NCBI GenBank assembly: GCA_028718905.1
Contig: JAQUKV010000010.1
Coordinates: forward strand, 1 to 49,909
Origin: Candidatus Peribacteraceae bacterium
GTDB taxonomy: Bacteria > Patescibacteriota > Gracilibacteria > Peribacterales > Peribacteraceae
Reading direction: 5' to 3'
Length of the DNA stretch: 49,909 nt
Under the pieces are notes generated by a model. It saw nothing but the letters and a program-made list of their open reading frames with translations. It was not told the DNA's origin and did not search any database. A program made the position numbers and the translations under genes. Shown here in pieces: positions 1 through 7,315 of this stretch (the first letter of the stretch is position 1; the number at the start of each line of letters is the position of its first letter).

Positions 1-107
1 TCATAAACAGACGTTCTACCTTCACTTGAAAGAATGCGAATTCAGATTTAATCATCGTCACGAAAACCTGTATAATCTCTTACTGTCCCTCTTTCGAAAA
101 CATCCTC

Positions 108-410
108 TTAACTAGTCTTGAGCCTTGGATATTCACGATCGGGGTATCCAAAACGTCGCCGAATTTCTGAGTTCTTAATTCCATCGGGGCTTTTTGTGAA
201 AAGAGTCATCATTGATGGAGTATTTGCTCTTTGCGATTTTAATTCCATTACACCGAAATCTGGAAGAGCAAGATTATTTTCCTTAATTCCTAGAAGATCC
301 TCAAGTGTTTTACCAATTCCAGTATCATGATAGCGTTTCGATCTGACCCATCTTTTTTTGGAAAGTTCTTTTAAAGCCTTCGAAATTTGTGGCAATGTCC
401 ATTTTTTCAT
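108..410 (-). pseudogene. MvaI/BcnI-type restriction endonuclease, N-terminal remnant
   Basis: The 100-residue product matches the N-terminal half of the MvaI/BcnI family of type II restriction enzymes, which cut short GC-containing sites as monomers. Seen: GIGKTLEDLLGIKEN at 31-45, then PDFG with Asp51, and MELKS with Glu56 and Lys58, the spacing of a PD-ExK nuclease centre, followed by MMTLFTKSP. Family members are roughly 240 residues, so this one stops less than half way. Reading on past the stop towards position 1, family-like residues appear only in other frames and with further stops, so I call it decayed. It lies 2 nt downstream of the XRE gene and was probably co-transcribed with it. 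No methyltransferase gene is visible here; it could lie beyond the window edge. Confidence 0.72.
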
Positions 411-412
411 AG

Positions 413-634
413 TTATTTAATGAAAAAAGACAAGTCTTTTTTGTAAATCCGAGCAAACTCTTTCAGGGCAACAATATCTATACGCCTCTGCCCGGCTTCA
501 ACTTTTGAGATATGTGATTGAGTATTGTCTAATAGTTTCGCAGCCTCTGCCTGAGTTAGGCCAGCCTCACGGCGAGCAGCTATGAGCTGATCTACTGTGA
601 ATCTATGATCTCTCGTAAAAATAGCTTTTTGCAT
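413..634 (-). CDS. XRE-family helix-turn-helix regulator
   Basis: A 73-residue DNA-binding protein with one HTH_3 (Cro/C1) domain at about residues 14-67. The core LTQAEAAKLL (26-35), the recognition-helix segment TQSHISKVEAGQR (38-50) and IDIVALKEFARIY (52-64) are the usual signatures. No other domain is present. The size and place directly ahead of a restriction-nuclease remnant fit a controller protein of a restriction-modification system, but a toxin-antitoxin or phage-type regulator is equally possible from sequence alone. The upstream 635-702 stretch is AT-rich and is the likely promoter region. Base composition is lower in GC than the core genes, in line with an acquired cluster. Confidence 0.8.
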   Translation of the reverse strand: MQKAIFTRDHRFTVDQLIAARREAGLTQAEAAKLLDNTQSHISKVEAGQRRIDIVALKEFARIYKKDLSFFIK

Positions 635-702
635 TGAATATTAATTCTAGTATTCCATTGTGTAATATTCCAAATTGTCATAATTTGTACTGATCTGTTT
701 TA

Positions 703-1068
703 CTAAAGCTCCTCGCACACACTCCCATCTTTATCCCCATCGAGCCTGTGGACGTCTTTGTTAGCCTTTTGCAGACAGGTTTCATAAAGCTTCTGTGCCT
801 CAGCATGCGTGGAGAAATCCGCGCAATTATAGATATCTGCATCACAGAAAATACTAGCTGTACTTCTCCCTTCAGTCCGTGCCTCTGTTCTCGCTTCAGT
901 CTTAGCAGTTTTAGATCCACTCGGTTCGTTATGGCAGTGGAATTCTCCGGTCTTCTTGTTTGTATGACAACCATTAGCGTCGGTCTTGCCCGAGTGCGCG
1001 TAGGCGAGAGGGGGGGAGAGGAGCAGAGTCACAATGACGCCACAAGCGATGCGTGAAGATGCTTTCAT
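703..1068 (-). CDS. Secreted YHYH / excalibur calcium-binding protein
   Basis: 121 residues. A signal peptide (residues 1-24, cleavage likely after AYA) precedes a YHYH-type motif, HSGKTDANGCHTNKKTGEFH (25-44) continuing into CH, found in secreted proteins near nucleases and in spore or surface proteins. A Lys/Thr/Glu linker with a repeated TEAR word (58-68) leads to a C-terminal excalibur-like domain: Cys75, Cys82, Cys98 and DGDKDGSVCE (110-119), an EF-hand-like calcium loop. Function is unknown; excalibur domains are commonly extracellular and calcium-dependent. The start overlaps the stop of the DUF350 gene by one base (TGATG), so the two are translationally coupled. Confidence 0.78.
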   Translation of the reverse strand: MKASSRIACGVIVTLLLSPPLAYAHSGKTDANGCHTNKKTGEFHCHNEPSGSKTAKTEARTEARTEGRSTASIFCDADIYNCADFSTHAEAQKLYETCLQKANKDVHRLDGDKDGSVCEEL

Positions 1069-1295
1069 CAGGACATGAGAGTAAGGCCGATCACGAGAGC
1101 AGTGCTAAGGATGACTGCAGCCAGAACAATGGCCATGCTCATATTCCCTTTCTCAATTTCTTTCCATTCATCGATGGGCGTGATCCACGAAAAAATTTTG
1201 AGGAGAATGCTCAATGAGAGCGCCATCGAAATCGCTCCAGTTAATGCCCAGCCGAAGGTGATGAGGTATTGGAGGAGGAGGTGATTGAGATTCAT
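1068..1295 (-). CDS. DUF350-family membrane protein
   Basis: 75 residues with two hydrophobic helices (about 9-34 and 52-73) around a short polar loop carrying KEIEKGNMSMAIVLA, the recognisable DUF350 (YjfL-type) signature. One unit of DUF350 is about 70 residues, so this is a complete single-unit member. Family function is not established; members are inner-membrane proteins, often next to membrane-stress genes. It is the first gene of a two-gene unit with the YHYH/excalibur protein, whose start codon shares a base with this stop. The upstream gap to the Abi-like gene is 43 bp. Confidence 0.68.
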   Translation of the reverse strand: MNLNHLLLQYLITFGWALTGAISMALSLSILLKIFSWITPIDEWKEIEKGNMSMAIVLAAVILSTALVIGLTLMS

Positions 1296-1338
1296 GGGGA
1301 AAATGGTATTGGGAGGTATAAGGATTGTCCATTTGTAC

Positions 1339-2166
1339 TCATCCTTTATGGCCCTTCAATATTGCTCGGGCAAGAAGACCAGTCGTGTAGAGATATGATT
1401 CAATCTCATCCTCTTTAAGCTGGTGTCTATTTTCACTAGCATGTCTTTGTAGCTCATTCGACCAGTGAAAGAATACTGAAAAGAGTTTTCCCAGTTCTTC
1501 CGACCAATTAAATCTCTCTTGGAGAGGTTTAATATTATTTTGAAGAGTCTTATCATTCTTCAGTATCTTCCTCGATAATCCTTCAACCGCATTATAGCAA
1601 TGATGAATAACTGAATTGAGATTACCTTGATAATAACTTTGAAGCGCTTCCCGTAAATCCTTTTTTTCATCTGGGAATTCAGCAAGCCATTCAAATGGCT
1701 CTTCGAACAACTTTTCATCAAGTTCCTTGGCACCACTCTTGTAAAACATCCCGCTTTTCCATCGCACTCCAATGTCTACCTGACTTAGTGAAATAGAATC
1801 TTGTACACTTACATCAATTTTCTTCTGAATATCAGCACCTCGCTCAAAATCTTTAAAATAATCAAAGATGTAGCAGATCATCGCCAGCGTCTGAACGAAT
1901 TCGTTATTTGTTAGAGTCCGAAGTTGAGGAATACATGTGTGATATCCCCAAGAGTATGGCCCGTTTGCCGCTCTGATTCTATCGGTTGCATTCTCACCAA
2001 GAAGAAAGCAAACCCATTTATAAATTCCTGGGTATTCAAACGGATAGGAAATATTTTCCACAATCCTAAATGCAGTCTCGTTTATTCTCTGAATAAACTT
2101 TCGCCTCTCCGCTTCAATATCAGAGGTCAATCCAAATGTTCTATTAAAACGAGTAACTATGTTCAT
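1339..2166 (-). CDS. Abi/HEPN-like hypothetical protein
   Basis: 275 residues, not confidently assigned. The C-terminal half (about 165-272) is helical and includes YNAVEGLSRKILKND (191-205), WSNELQRHASENRH (235-248) and an IESYLYTTGLLARAIL end (255-270). That arrangement resembles C-terminal domains of abortive-infection proteins of the AbiJ/HEPN kind, where an R/N/H cluster can be a ribonuclease centre; the HASENRH segment is not a clean Rx4-6H motif. The N-terminal half has no match I recognise. It stands alone in a low-GC island between a restriction remnant and a recombinase gene, which favours a defence role. Other helical families cannot be excluded. Confidence 0.45.
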   Translation of the reverse strand: MNIVTRFNRTFGLTSDIEAERRKFIQRINETAFRIVENISYPFEYPGIYKWVCFLLGENATDRIRAANGPYSWGYHTCIPQLRTLTNNEFVQTLAMICYIFDYFKDFERGADIQKKIDVSVQDSISLSQVDIGVRWKSGMFYKSGAKELDEKLFEEPFEWLAEFPDEKKDLREALQSYYQGNLNSVIHHCYNAVEGLSRKILKNDKTLQNNIKPLQERFNWSEELGKLFSVFFHWSNELQRHASENRHQLKEDEIESYLYTTGLLARAILKGHKG

Positions 2167-2187
2167 GTTAACAATACTACTCGTTTA

Positions 2188-2214
2188 TCACTTCCTATGA
2201 AACTTCCTATGCAT
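2188..2214 (-). repeat. Copy C of the recombinase-gene 3' end
   Basis: Read on the minus strand, these 27 nt encode MHRKFHRK and a TGA stop, matching the last codons of the recombinase gene at 2355-2381 (VHRKFHGK, stop). It differs from copy B at three positions. It lies about 20 bp ahead of the Abi-like start codon. Confidence 0.8.
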
Positions 2215-2268
2215 CCATTCTCCTGCAGAATCCAAATTTGACTGTGCAATATTATATCAAGAGAAACA

Positions 2269-2295
2269 TCATTTACTATGAAACTTCCTATGCAC
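2269..2295 (-). repeat. Copy B of the recombinase-gene 3' end
   Basis: Read on the minus strand it encodes VHRKFHSK and a TGA stop, in step with the true gene end (about 20 of 27 bases identical). Copies A, B and C start 86 and 81 bp apart and share orientation. Between copies A and B lies a small GC-rich hairpin (GCCC-TTC-GGGC). No gene is visible between the copies. Confidence 0.8.
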
Positions 2296-2354
2296 CCGAC
2301 TTCGCCCTTCGGGCTTCGCCGGGCAGGCCTCCATTGCTTAGTAGGGGAGTCGGC

Positions 2355-3299
2355 CTATTTCCCGTGAAACTTGCGATGCACTTCTTTAAGCTGAGGATTT
2401 GTTACGTGCGTGTATATCTGAGTAGTTGAAAGGTCTTTGTGTCCGAGCATTTCCTGCACGCTCCTAAGGTCCGCCCCATTGCGCAGCAAGTCCGTGGCAA
2501 ACGAATGACGGAGAGTGTGGGGAGAGGGATTCGAGACAATGCCGGCAGCGAGCGCGTACTTCTTCACGATGTTGTAGATGGAGATGCGCGAAAGCCTAAA
2601 TTCCTCGCCGGGAGGCATGACATTAATCGCCAGCTCATGATTGCGAATGAAAAGGGGAGTGAGGTGATCCATCCGACTATCCAAGTAGGCTTTGAGGGCA
2701 TCGGCTGCGCGGTCACTGAGAAAGACCACCCGCACTTTGCCGCGCTTGCCTTTGACTGCTGTCTCACGTGTTTGGAAGTTCAAGTCCTTGCGGTTGAGGC
2801 TCTTGAGTTCCGTGAGACGAAGGCCGGTCGAGAAGAAGAGCTCGAGGATCGCCTTATCACGCTTGCCATTGCGTGTCTCCGTATCGGGGGCACTCAAGAG
2901 CCGCTCCAATTCATCGTGGAAGAGGACTTTCACCTTGCGCTGGTCTTCTTTAAACCGTGTGACACGGTCGGGCGGGTAACAATCCATCTCTTCCTCCGAA
3001 ATAAGATAACGCAAGAAAGCACGCAGTACCGTCAAGTGGTGGTTCTTGGTCCGGACCGTCACCTCATTTTCGTGCGCGGTGCGATACATATGCAAATTAC
3101 TCTTAAAAATACGTACCGTGGCTTTGTTAATTTCGGCAGGGGAGTCGAGCTTCGAAAGTTTCTGAAACAGGGCCAGAGACTGCCGGTACGAGTCGATCGT
3201 CAGGGGCGACTTGTTCTGCTCGCTTCGAAGGAAGACTAAATAGCGCTCTACGGCGTTTGCCAGGGCAGTTTGGGCCGGCGGCGGGGAGACGGGTGTCAT
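2355..3299 (-). CDS. xer: Tyrosine recombinase, XerC/XerD type
   Basis: 314 residues, the normal size of a Xer recombinase, which resolves chromosome dimers at dif by strand exchange. An N-terminal SAM-like core-binding domain (about 10-100) is followed by the catalytic domain. The full active-site set is visible: Arg161 in STGLRLTE, Lys185 in GKRGKVR, His261 and Arg264 in HTLRHSFATDLL, His287 in LGHKD, and Tyr296 in TTQIYTHV. The SD (AGGAG) is followed by CTCCT directly before the ATG, so the ribosome site can fold on itself. A dif-like site lies 111 bp upstream. It could be the housekeeping Xer or an island integrase; the dif neighbour favours the former. Confidence 0.92.
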   Translation of the reverse strand: MTPVSPPPAQTALANAVERYLVFLRSEQNKSPLTIDSYRQSLALFQKLSKLDSPAEINKATVRIFKSNLHMYRTAHENEVTVRTKNHHLTVLRAFLRYLISEEEMDCYPPDRVTRFKEDQRKVKVLFHDELERLLSAPDTETRNGKRDKAILELFFSTGLRLTELKSLNRKDLNFQTRETAVKGKRGKVRVVFLSDRAADALKAYLDSRMDHLTPLFIRNHELAINVMPPGEEFRLSRISIYNIVKKYALAAGIVSNPSPHTLRHSFATDLLRNGADLRSVQEMLGHKDLSTTQIYTHVTNPQLKEVHRKFHGK

Positions 3300-3392
3300 A
3301 GGAGGCTCCTGAATGCATTTTTAGGATACAGACGTCCCGGGAACAAATTTAAACGCCTTGTTGCGAACGTCTGTTGGATAGAGGGGAGAGAG

Positions 3393-3401
3393 TTATCCAC
3401 A
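3393..3401 (+). promoter_or_regulatory. DnaA-box match
   Basis: TTATCCACA is a perfect match to the consensus DnaA box, 9 bp from the dif-like site. It is a single copy and there is no cluster of boxes or dnaA/dnaN gene nearby, so it is not an origin on this evidence. Confidence 0.4.
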
Positions 3402-3409
3402 GTTCTCCC

Positions 3410-3437
3410 GATTAACATAATGCATTTTATGTTAATA
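3410..3437. other. dif: dif-like Xer recombination site
   Basis: A 28-bp site with the 11-6-11 layout of dif: left arm GATTAACATAA, spacer TGCATT, right arm TTATGTTAATA. The right arm agrees with the XerD-binding arm of E. coli dif (TTATGTTAAAT) in 9 of 11 bases, and the inner ATAA...TTAT sequences flanking the spacer are kept. The two arms are inverted copies over 10 bp, so the site is more symmetrical than classical two-recombinase dif. It lies in the 162-bp gap between the YdcF-like and recombinase genes. The layout resembles single-recombinase systems (XerS/difSL, XerH/difH), where the site adjoins its gene. Confidence 0.7.
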
Positions 3438-3461
3438 AATCAATTGACAGACCAAATGATC

Positions 3462-4151
3462 TCATTTTGTGATCACTAAGCCAAGAAGCCTGTGTGCCGG
3501 CAGAGATGACATGCCATGTTGCGCAATCTCATTCACGGGGAAGAGGTGCGTGATCACCATGTAGTAGAGCAGGGCTACGACTTCCCTGCCGATACTTTTG
3601 ATCTCGAAGTACCAGGGGGCCTCTAAATCGCTTGGGAGGGTACGGATGTCCGGAAAGCCCTGTTGAGAGGCCAGATAGGAGATGCGTGCGAGGTGATACC
3701 GGTCCGAAATGCCGATGACGAGGCTGCAGGAGCCCGTCAGGGGTCGGGCGAAGAGCAGGTTCTCCCACGTGGAACGGGCATGTTCCTCCAGCGACAAGTC
3801 CCCTGCCGCAATGCCGTCTGCAAGCGCGACATCGCGCATCACTGCCGCCTCGCTCTCCACACTTGGCTCCCCTTTTCCTCCGGTGAGGATAATGTGTTGC
3901 AGTATCTTTTCGCGGTAGAGGCGCGCGGCCGTATCCACGCGGCGGGCGATGCCCGGTCCGGGCAATGATCCCTGATGCACCGCAGCACCGAACACGAGGC
4001 CGCACACTGTTCCCCCGCTCCCCTGCCCTGCATCGACATGTGCGGTGCCGGAGAAATCCGAGATCACCCGGATGGTCAGCGCAACAACGACCGCGATCGA
4101 AATCGCGAAAAAGGCTACAGACAGCCAGATAATGGATTTCATCAGACGCAT
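3462..4151 (-). CDS. YdcF/SanA-family (DUF218) membrane-anchored protein
   Basis: 229 residues with an N-terminal membrane helix (about 5-28) and a DUF218 domain. Seen: GLVFGAAVHQGSLPGPGIARRVDTAARLY in two parts around residues 51-79 (the VVLGA...R...A..LY signature), IILTGGKGE (88-96), ESEAAVMRDVAL, and STWENLLFARPL, the conserved T.EN segment. SYL and RYHLARI follow. DUF218 proteins such as SanA and ElyC act at the envelope in ways still poorly defined, with links to lipid carrier metabolism and vancomycin sensitivity. The gene starts 5 nt after the stop of the next upstream gene, so the two form an operon. The start at MRLM is the longest; the fourth codon is also Met. Confidence 0.8.
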   Translation of the reverse strand: MRLMKSIIWLSVAFFAISIAVVVALTIRVISDFSGTAHVDAGQGSGGTVCGLVFGAAVHQGSLPGPGIARRVDTAARLYREKILQHIILTGGKGEPSVESEAAVMRDVALADGIAAGDLSLEEHARSTWENLLFARPLTGSCSLVIGISDRYHLARISYLASQQGFPDIRTLPSDLEAPWYFEIKSIGREVVALLYYMVITHLFPVNEIAQHGMSSLPAHRLLGLVITK

Positions 4152-4156
4152 ACACT

Positions 4157-5746
4157 TTATAGCTTCAAGACGGGTTCGATGTAAATATGCATGGGGATTG
4201 GTGGCAGTTTAGGGCTCCACGGAGGCCAGATCGAGATCTCTACCTGATCCACCTCCGGAAGGTTTCTGATGATGCGCATCGCCTCTTCGATCGGCAGACC
4301 CGTCACCTTCTCGCGCACCTTCTTGGCGAACTGCGAGCCGGTGGGGCTCAAGGGATCGAGAATAAACTGCTCCGTGCCCGATAAGTCCACCGTGATCTTG
4401 ATCCACTTCAGATCATCGGCGTAATCGATGACGTGCGCCACGAGACGGCTCATGGTCAGACTCTCGGGGAGGAGGCGCCGCTCCGCCTGCACATGCGCCG
4501 TCAGCTCCGCCACGAGCAGGTCCAGAACCGCCTTGGTGTCGTAGCCGTAGGCGGTGTAGACGATGGTGCCCTCCACGGGCACGGAGGAAACAGGCTGCCC
4601 GATGAATTCGTTCGGAAGGACGAAGTGCTCGTAGCGGGTGGTCGTGAGCTCGTCGTAGTAGAGCATCTCCAACTGCTCGTCGGCATGCTGTGCGTTCCAG
4701 AGCGTCTTTTCCTCGTCCACCATCTGCTTGGCCATCAGCAGGAGTTCGTTCTCCAGTTGCTTCTGCGCAAGCTTCAGATCCTCTTTGGTGAGAACGGAAC
4801 GCGCCGAGGTCACCCCTCCCGATGCGGTCACCAGATTCTCGGCGTAGACGAGGGACTTTTCCGAGGGCGTCAGGCCGACGAACTCCCACTTGCGCCCAGC
4901 GGGTACGTTCCCGCGCAGTCCCACGATCTGCCCGTAGAGGTCCAGAGGATCGGCCTCCGCCACGACAGTCTTGCGCTGTCCCGGGTTGATCAGAATCGAC
5001 TCTGCGATGCGAAAGACGATGCCCGCCTGATTCGCAAGCCGCGTCCCCTTGCGAAAGGAGTACTGCTCCTTGGTCGTGTTGATGATCGTCATCGGGACGC
5101 GCGCGCCGACCCCGCTGAACTCCTGACTGATGCGGTCGAAGGTGATGGTGCGTGTCACTCTCACCTGCACGGGCTTGAGGGGCATGGTGCGCACGCGGTC
5201 GGGAACCTGTGTGAGGGCGCCGGTCTGCACGAGAAAGATATTGACCGTGTGCGTGACGGTATCCTCGCGGGGTTTCACCTGAATTTCTGCCGATGGCAGC
5301 AGCCAGAAAAGCACGAAGAGGAAGAGCCCCGTGCTCACGAGAATCAGGAGCCAGATGCGCAGTTTCGGAAGCGACAGCAGCCCCATTCCCTGCAGCTGTG
5401 ACCGGAGCTTCTGACGCCACAGGTGGGGAGAAAATTCGCGCAGTGCCTCCTCGCGCGCGGGATGTCCCTCGAGGACGAACTTCACCTCCTGCGTCGTCGT
5501 GAGCACGCGAAAGCCGTGGACGCGTGCGGCGACGATGAGTGCCGAACGTTTCGTGGCGACCCGGATGCGGCTGCGGATGGCCTGCAGCGCCTCGTAGAAC
5601 ATGCGCTGCTCGGTGCGGTCTTTGAGCAGCGGCCCCTCGAGGGTCGAGAGCAGCAGCAGAAGCTCGCCGTTGGTCTCGGTGGCGCGCCGGACGAAGGCAC
5701 CCCAGGACTCCCCTTCGGTAGGGATCAGGACGATGAGCGGTTCCAT
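4157..5746 (-). CDS. CPR-type membrane protein with baseplate-J-like region
   Basis: 529 residues. A cytoplasmic N-terminal domain (1-118) is followed by one membrane helix (about 129-150) and a long extracytoplasmic part of mixed beta character. The external part includes PLKPVQVRVTRTITF, a segment with GTRLANQAGIVFRIAES, and PVEGTIVYTAYGYD. This layout recalls proteins in CPR genomes annotated as baseplate J/gp47-like, but no phage gene is near and I do not claim phage origin. The final third (MRIIRNLPEVDQVEISIWPP) fits the assembly-type fold of that family. Role unknown, possibly an envelope structural protein. It leads the two-gene unit with the YdcF-like gene. Confidence 0.45.
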   Translation of the reverse strand: MEPLIVLIPTEGESWGAFVRRATETNGELLLLLSTLEGPLLKDRTEQRMFYEALQAIRSRIRVATKRSALIVAARVHGFRVLTTTQEVKFVLEGHPAREEALREFSPHLWRQKLRSQLQGMGLLSLPKLRIWLLILVSTGLFLFVLFWLLPSAEIQVKPREDTVTHTVNIFLVQTGALTQVPDRVRTMPLKPVQVRVTRTITFDRISQEFSGVGARVPMTIINTTKEQYSFRKGTRLANQAGIVFRIAESILINPGQRKTVVAEADPLDLYGQIVGLRGNVPAGRKWEFVGLTPSEKSLVYAENLVTASGGVTSARSVLTKEDLKLAQKQLENELLLMAKQMVDEEKTLWNAQHADEQLEMLYYDELTTTRYEHFVLPNEFIGQPVSSVPVEGTIVYTAYGYDTKAVLDLLVAELTAHVQAERRLLPESLTMSRLVAHVIDYADDLKWIKITVDLSGTEQFILDPLSPTGSQFAKKVREKVTGLPIEEAMRIIRNLPEVDQVEISIWPPWSPKLPPIPMHIYIEPVLKL

Positions 5747-5797
5747 GTCAGGTGGATGGGCGACCTATTGTGACATTGTTGCGTGTCGAAGACTACC

Positions 5798-5963
5798 CTG
5801 CCTCACCCCCCGACCCCCTTTCCCACCTGCAACGATTCCCGCAGGGAGAGGGGGCGCACCTCTTTCTGTGTGAAAGTCCTGAGAAGAAAGAAAGTTGCTC
5901 CCCCATCTCCGCAGGGGGTACGTGGTGCGGGACGGAGAGGGGGGGTCGGGTGGGGTGAGGCAG
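5798..5963. repeat. GC-rich inverted-repeat element, copy 1
   Basis: About 166 bp bounded by inverted ends: CTGCCTCACCCC at the left and GGGGTGAGGCAG at the right, each extended inward by a GACCCCC / GGGGGTC word. Inside are smaller GGGAGAGGGGG words. The element fills nearly all of the gap between two minus-strand genes (5747-5973). It has no open frame of its own and looks like a MITE or REP-type repeat. Relatives lie at 15585-15630, 48255-48392 and 48859-48917. Confidence 0.72.
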
Positions 5964-5973
5964 AGCCTTGTCC

Positions 5974-7194
5974 CTACTTTTCCCTCTTCGCGAGCGCCTT
6001 CAGCGCAGGCATCTCTTCGCCGGAGAGCATCTCGAGCATGGCGCCGCCGCCCGTGCTCACGAAGGTGTAGCCGTCCGTCGGATAGTCATAGCGTTTGTGG
6101 AAGTCGATCGTATCCCCTCCTCCGACGATGGAGACGGCTCCATGCTTCGTCACTTCTACGATCGCCTCGGCAATGCGCTTGGTCCCGTGTGAGAAACGAT
6201 TCAATTCGTACATTCCAAGCGGCCCGTTCCAGATGATCGTTCCGGACTTGGCGATGATCTTCTTGTAGCGTTCCACCGTCACCTTCCCCACGTCGAGGAT
6301 CATCATGTCGCCCGTCACGTTCTCGAGCGGCAGATCCAGCTTCTCGACGGCCTCCGTTGCCTCGGTGGCCACCACGACGTCACGGGGAACGTGAATATCG
6401 GCCAATTCCTCCTTCTCCCCTTCCAGCATCAGTTCCTGCGACAGCTCGACTTTGTCCTCCTCGTACTTGGACGTTCCCACTTCAAATCCGCGCGCGGCGA
6501 TGAAGGTGTTGGCAATGCAGCCGCCGAGCAGAATGTCGTCGCCTTTGTTCAAGAAGGACTGGATGACTGGGATCTTCGTTTCCATCTTCGCCCCGCTGAT
6601 AATAAGCGTGACGGGACGGCGCGGATCGTCGAGCACGGATTGCAGCGTCTGCGATTCGTGGAGGAGGTTCAACCCCGGATAGGCCGGGAGCAGGCGGGCG
6701 ACGGCGCAGGTACTGGCCTCCTCGTAGGTGTGGCACACAGGGAAGGCCTCGTTGACGTAGACCTCGCCGAGCTTCGCCAGTTCCTTCCCGAACGCGGCTT
6801 GCTCCGCCGGCTTCCCTTCCTCCCCGGCAGAGAACCGGACGTTCTCGACGTAGAGGATCTCCCCGTCCTTCAGGGCGGCGGCGAGCTGTTCCACCTTGGG
6901 ACCGATGGTGTCCGTCGTGTGCGTGATCTTGACGGCGGGCAGGAGCGTCTTCAAATGCTCGGCGACCAGCTTGGTCGAGAGCTTGGGGTCCTGTTTGCCT
7001 TTGGGCCTGCCGACGTGCGTCATAAGGATCAGGCGCGCTCCCTGCGAAAGGAGGAGCTGAAGCGTGGGCAGCGACGCGCGGATCTTCTTGTCGCTCTTGA
7101 GCTTGCCTGCGGCATCCGTTTCGATGTTGTGATCGACACGCACGAGTACGCGCTTCCCTTTCAGTTTCGCTTCTTTGAGGAGGGGGTACTGCAT
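5974..7194 (-). CDS. pgk: Phosphoglycerate kinase
   Basis: 406 residues from the MQYPLLKEAKLKGKRVLVRV start; this start gives the usual N-terminus and the usual length (about 390-400). The enzyme moves phosphate from 1,3-bisphosphoglycerate to ADP in glycolysis. Seen: RVDHNI (normally RVDFNV, with His replacing Phe), the KIRASLPTLQLLL segment, LMTHVGRPKG, ENVRFSAGEEGKP, and the nucleotide region IWNGPLGMYE followed by SIVGGGDTIDF and VSTGGGAMLEMLSGEEMPAL. All glycine-rich phosphate-binding motifs are kept, so it should be active. It stands alone and ends 11 bp from the repeat element at 5798-5963. A GTP/ATP choice cannot be read from sequence. Confidence 0.95.
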   Translation of the reverse strand: MQYPLLKEAKLKGKRVLVRVDHNIETDAAGKLKSDKKIRASLPTLQLLLSQGARLILMTHVGRPKGKQDPKLSTKLVAEHLKTLLPAVKITHTTDTIGPKVEQLAAALKDGEILYVENVRFSAGEEGKPAEQAAFGKELAKLGEVYVNEAFPVCHTYEEASTCAVARLLPAYPGLNLLHESQTLQSVLDDPRRPVTLIISGAKMETKIPVIQSFLNKGDDILLGGCIANTFIAARGFEVGTSKYEEDKVELSQELMLEGEKEELADIHVPRDVVVATEATEAVEKLDLPLENVTGDMMILDVGKVTVERYKKIIAKSGTIIWNGPLGMYELNRFSHGTKRIAEAIVEVTKHGAVSIVGGGDTIDFHKRYDYPTDGYTFVSTGGGAMLEMLSGEEMPALKALAKREK

Positions 7195-7315
7195 GGCAAA
7201 AGTGTACTGATTCTGAAGCGAATTTCGAGCGCACCTCATTGACAGCATCCCGATTCTCAGACAAATATCCATACAGTGAACGCCACTGTGTACTCCAAAG
7301 AAGAAAGGAGGATGC

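Noticed and set aside
2439..3239. 266-codon plus-strand frame opposite the recombinase
   Set aside because: The recombinase frame has every catalytic residue; the other frame matches no family.
3393..3401. Replication origin suggested by a perfect DnaA box
   Set aside because: Only one box is seen, with no cluster of others, no AT-rich unwinding element beside it and no dnaA, dnaN or rpmH genes. The nearby dif-like site points rather to a terminus.
4413..5420. 335-codon frame overlapping the membrane-protein gene
   Set aside because: Arg/Gly/Ala-rich composition typical of a shadow frame; the 529-residue product in the other frame has a sensible membrane helix and domain layout.
4157..5746. 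Prophage baseplate protein
   Set aside because: No other phage gene is near, and the N-terminal cytoplasmic domain plus membrane helix are not phage features.
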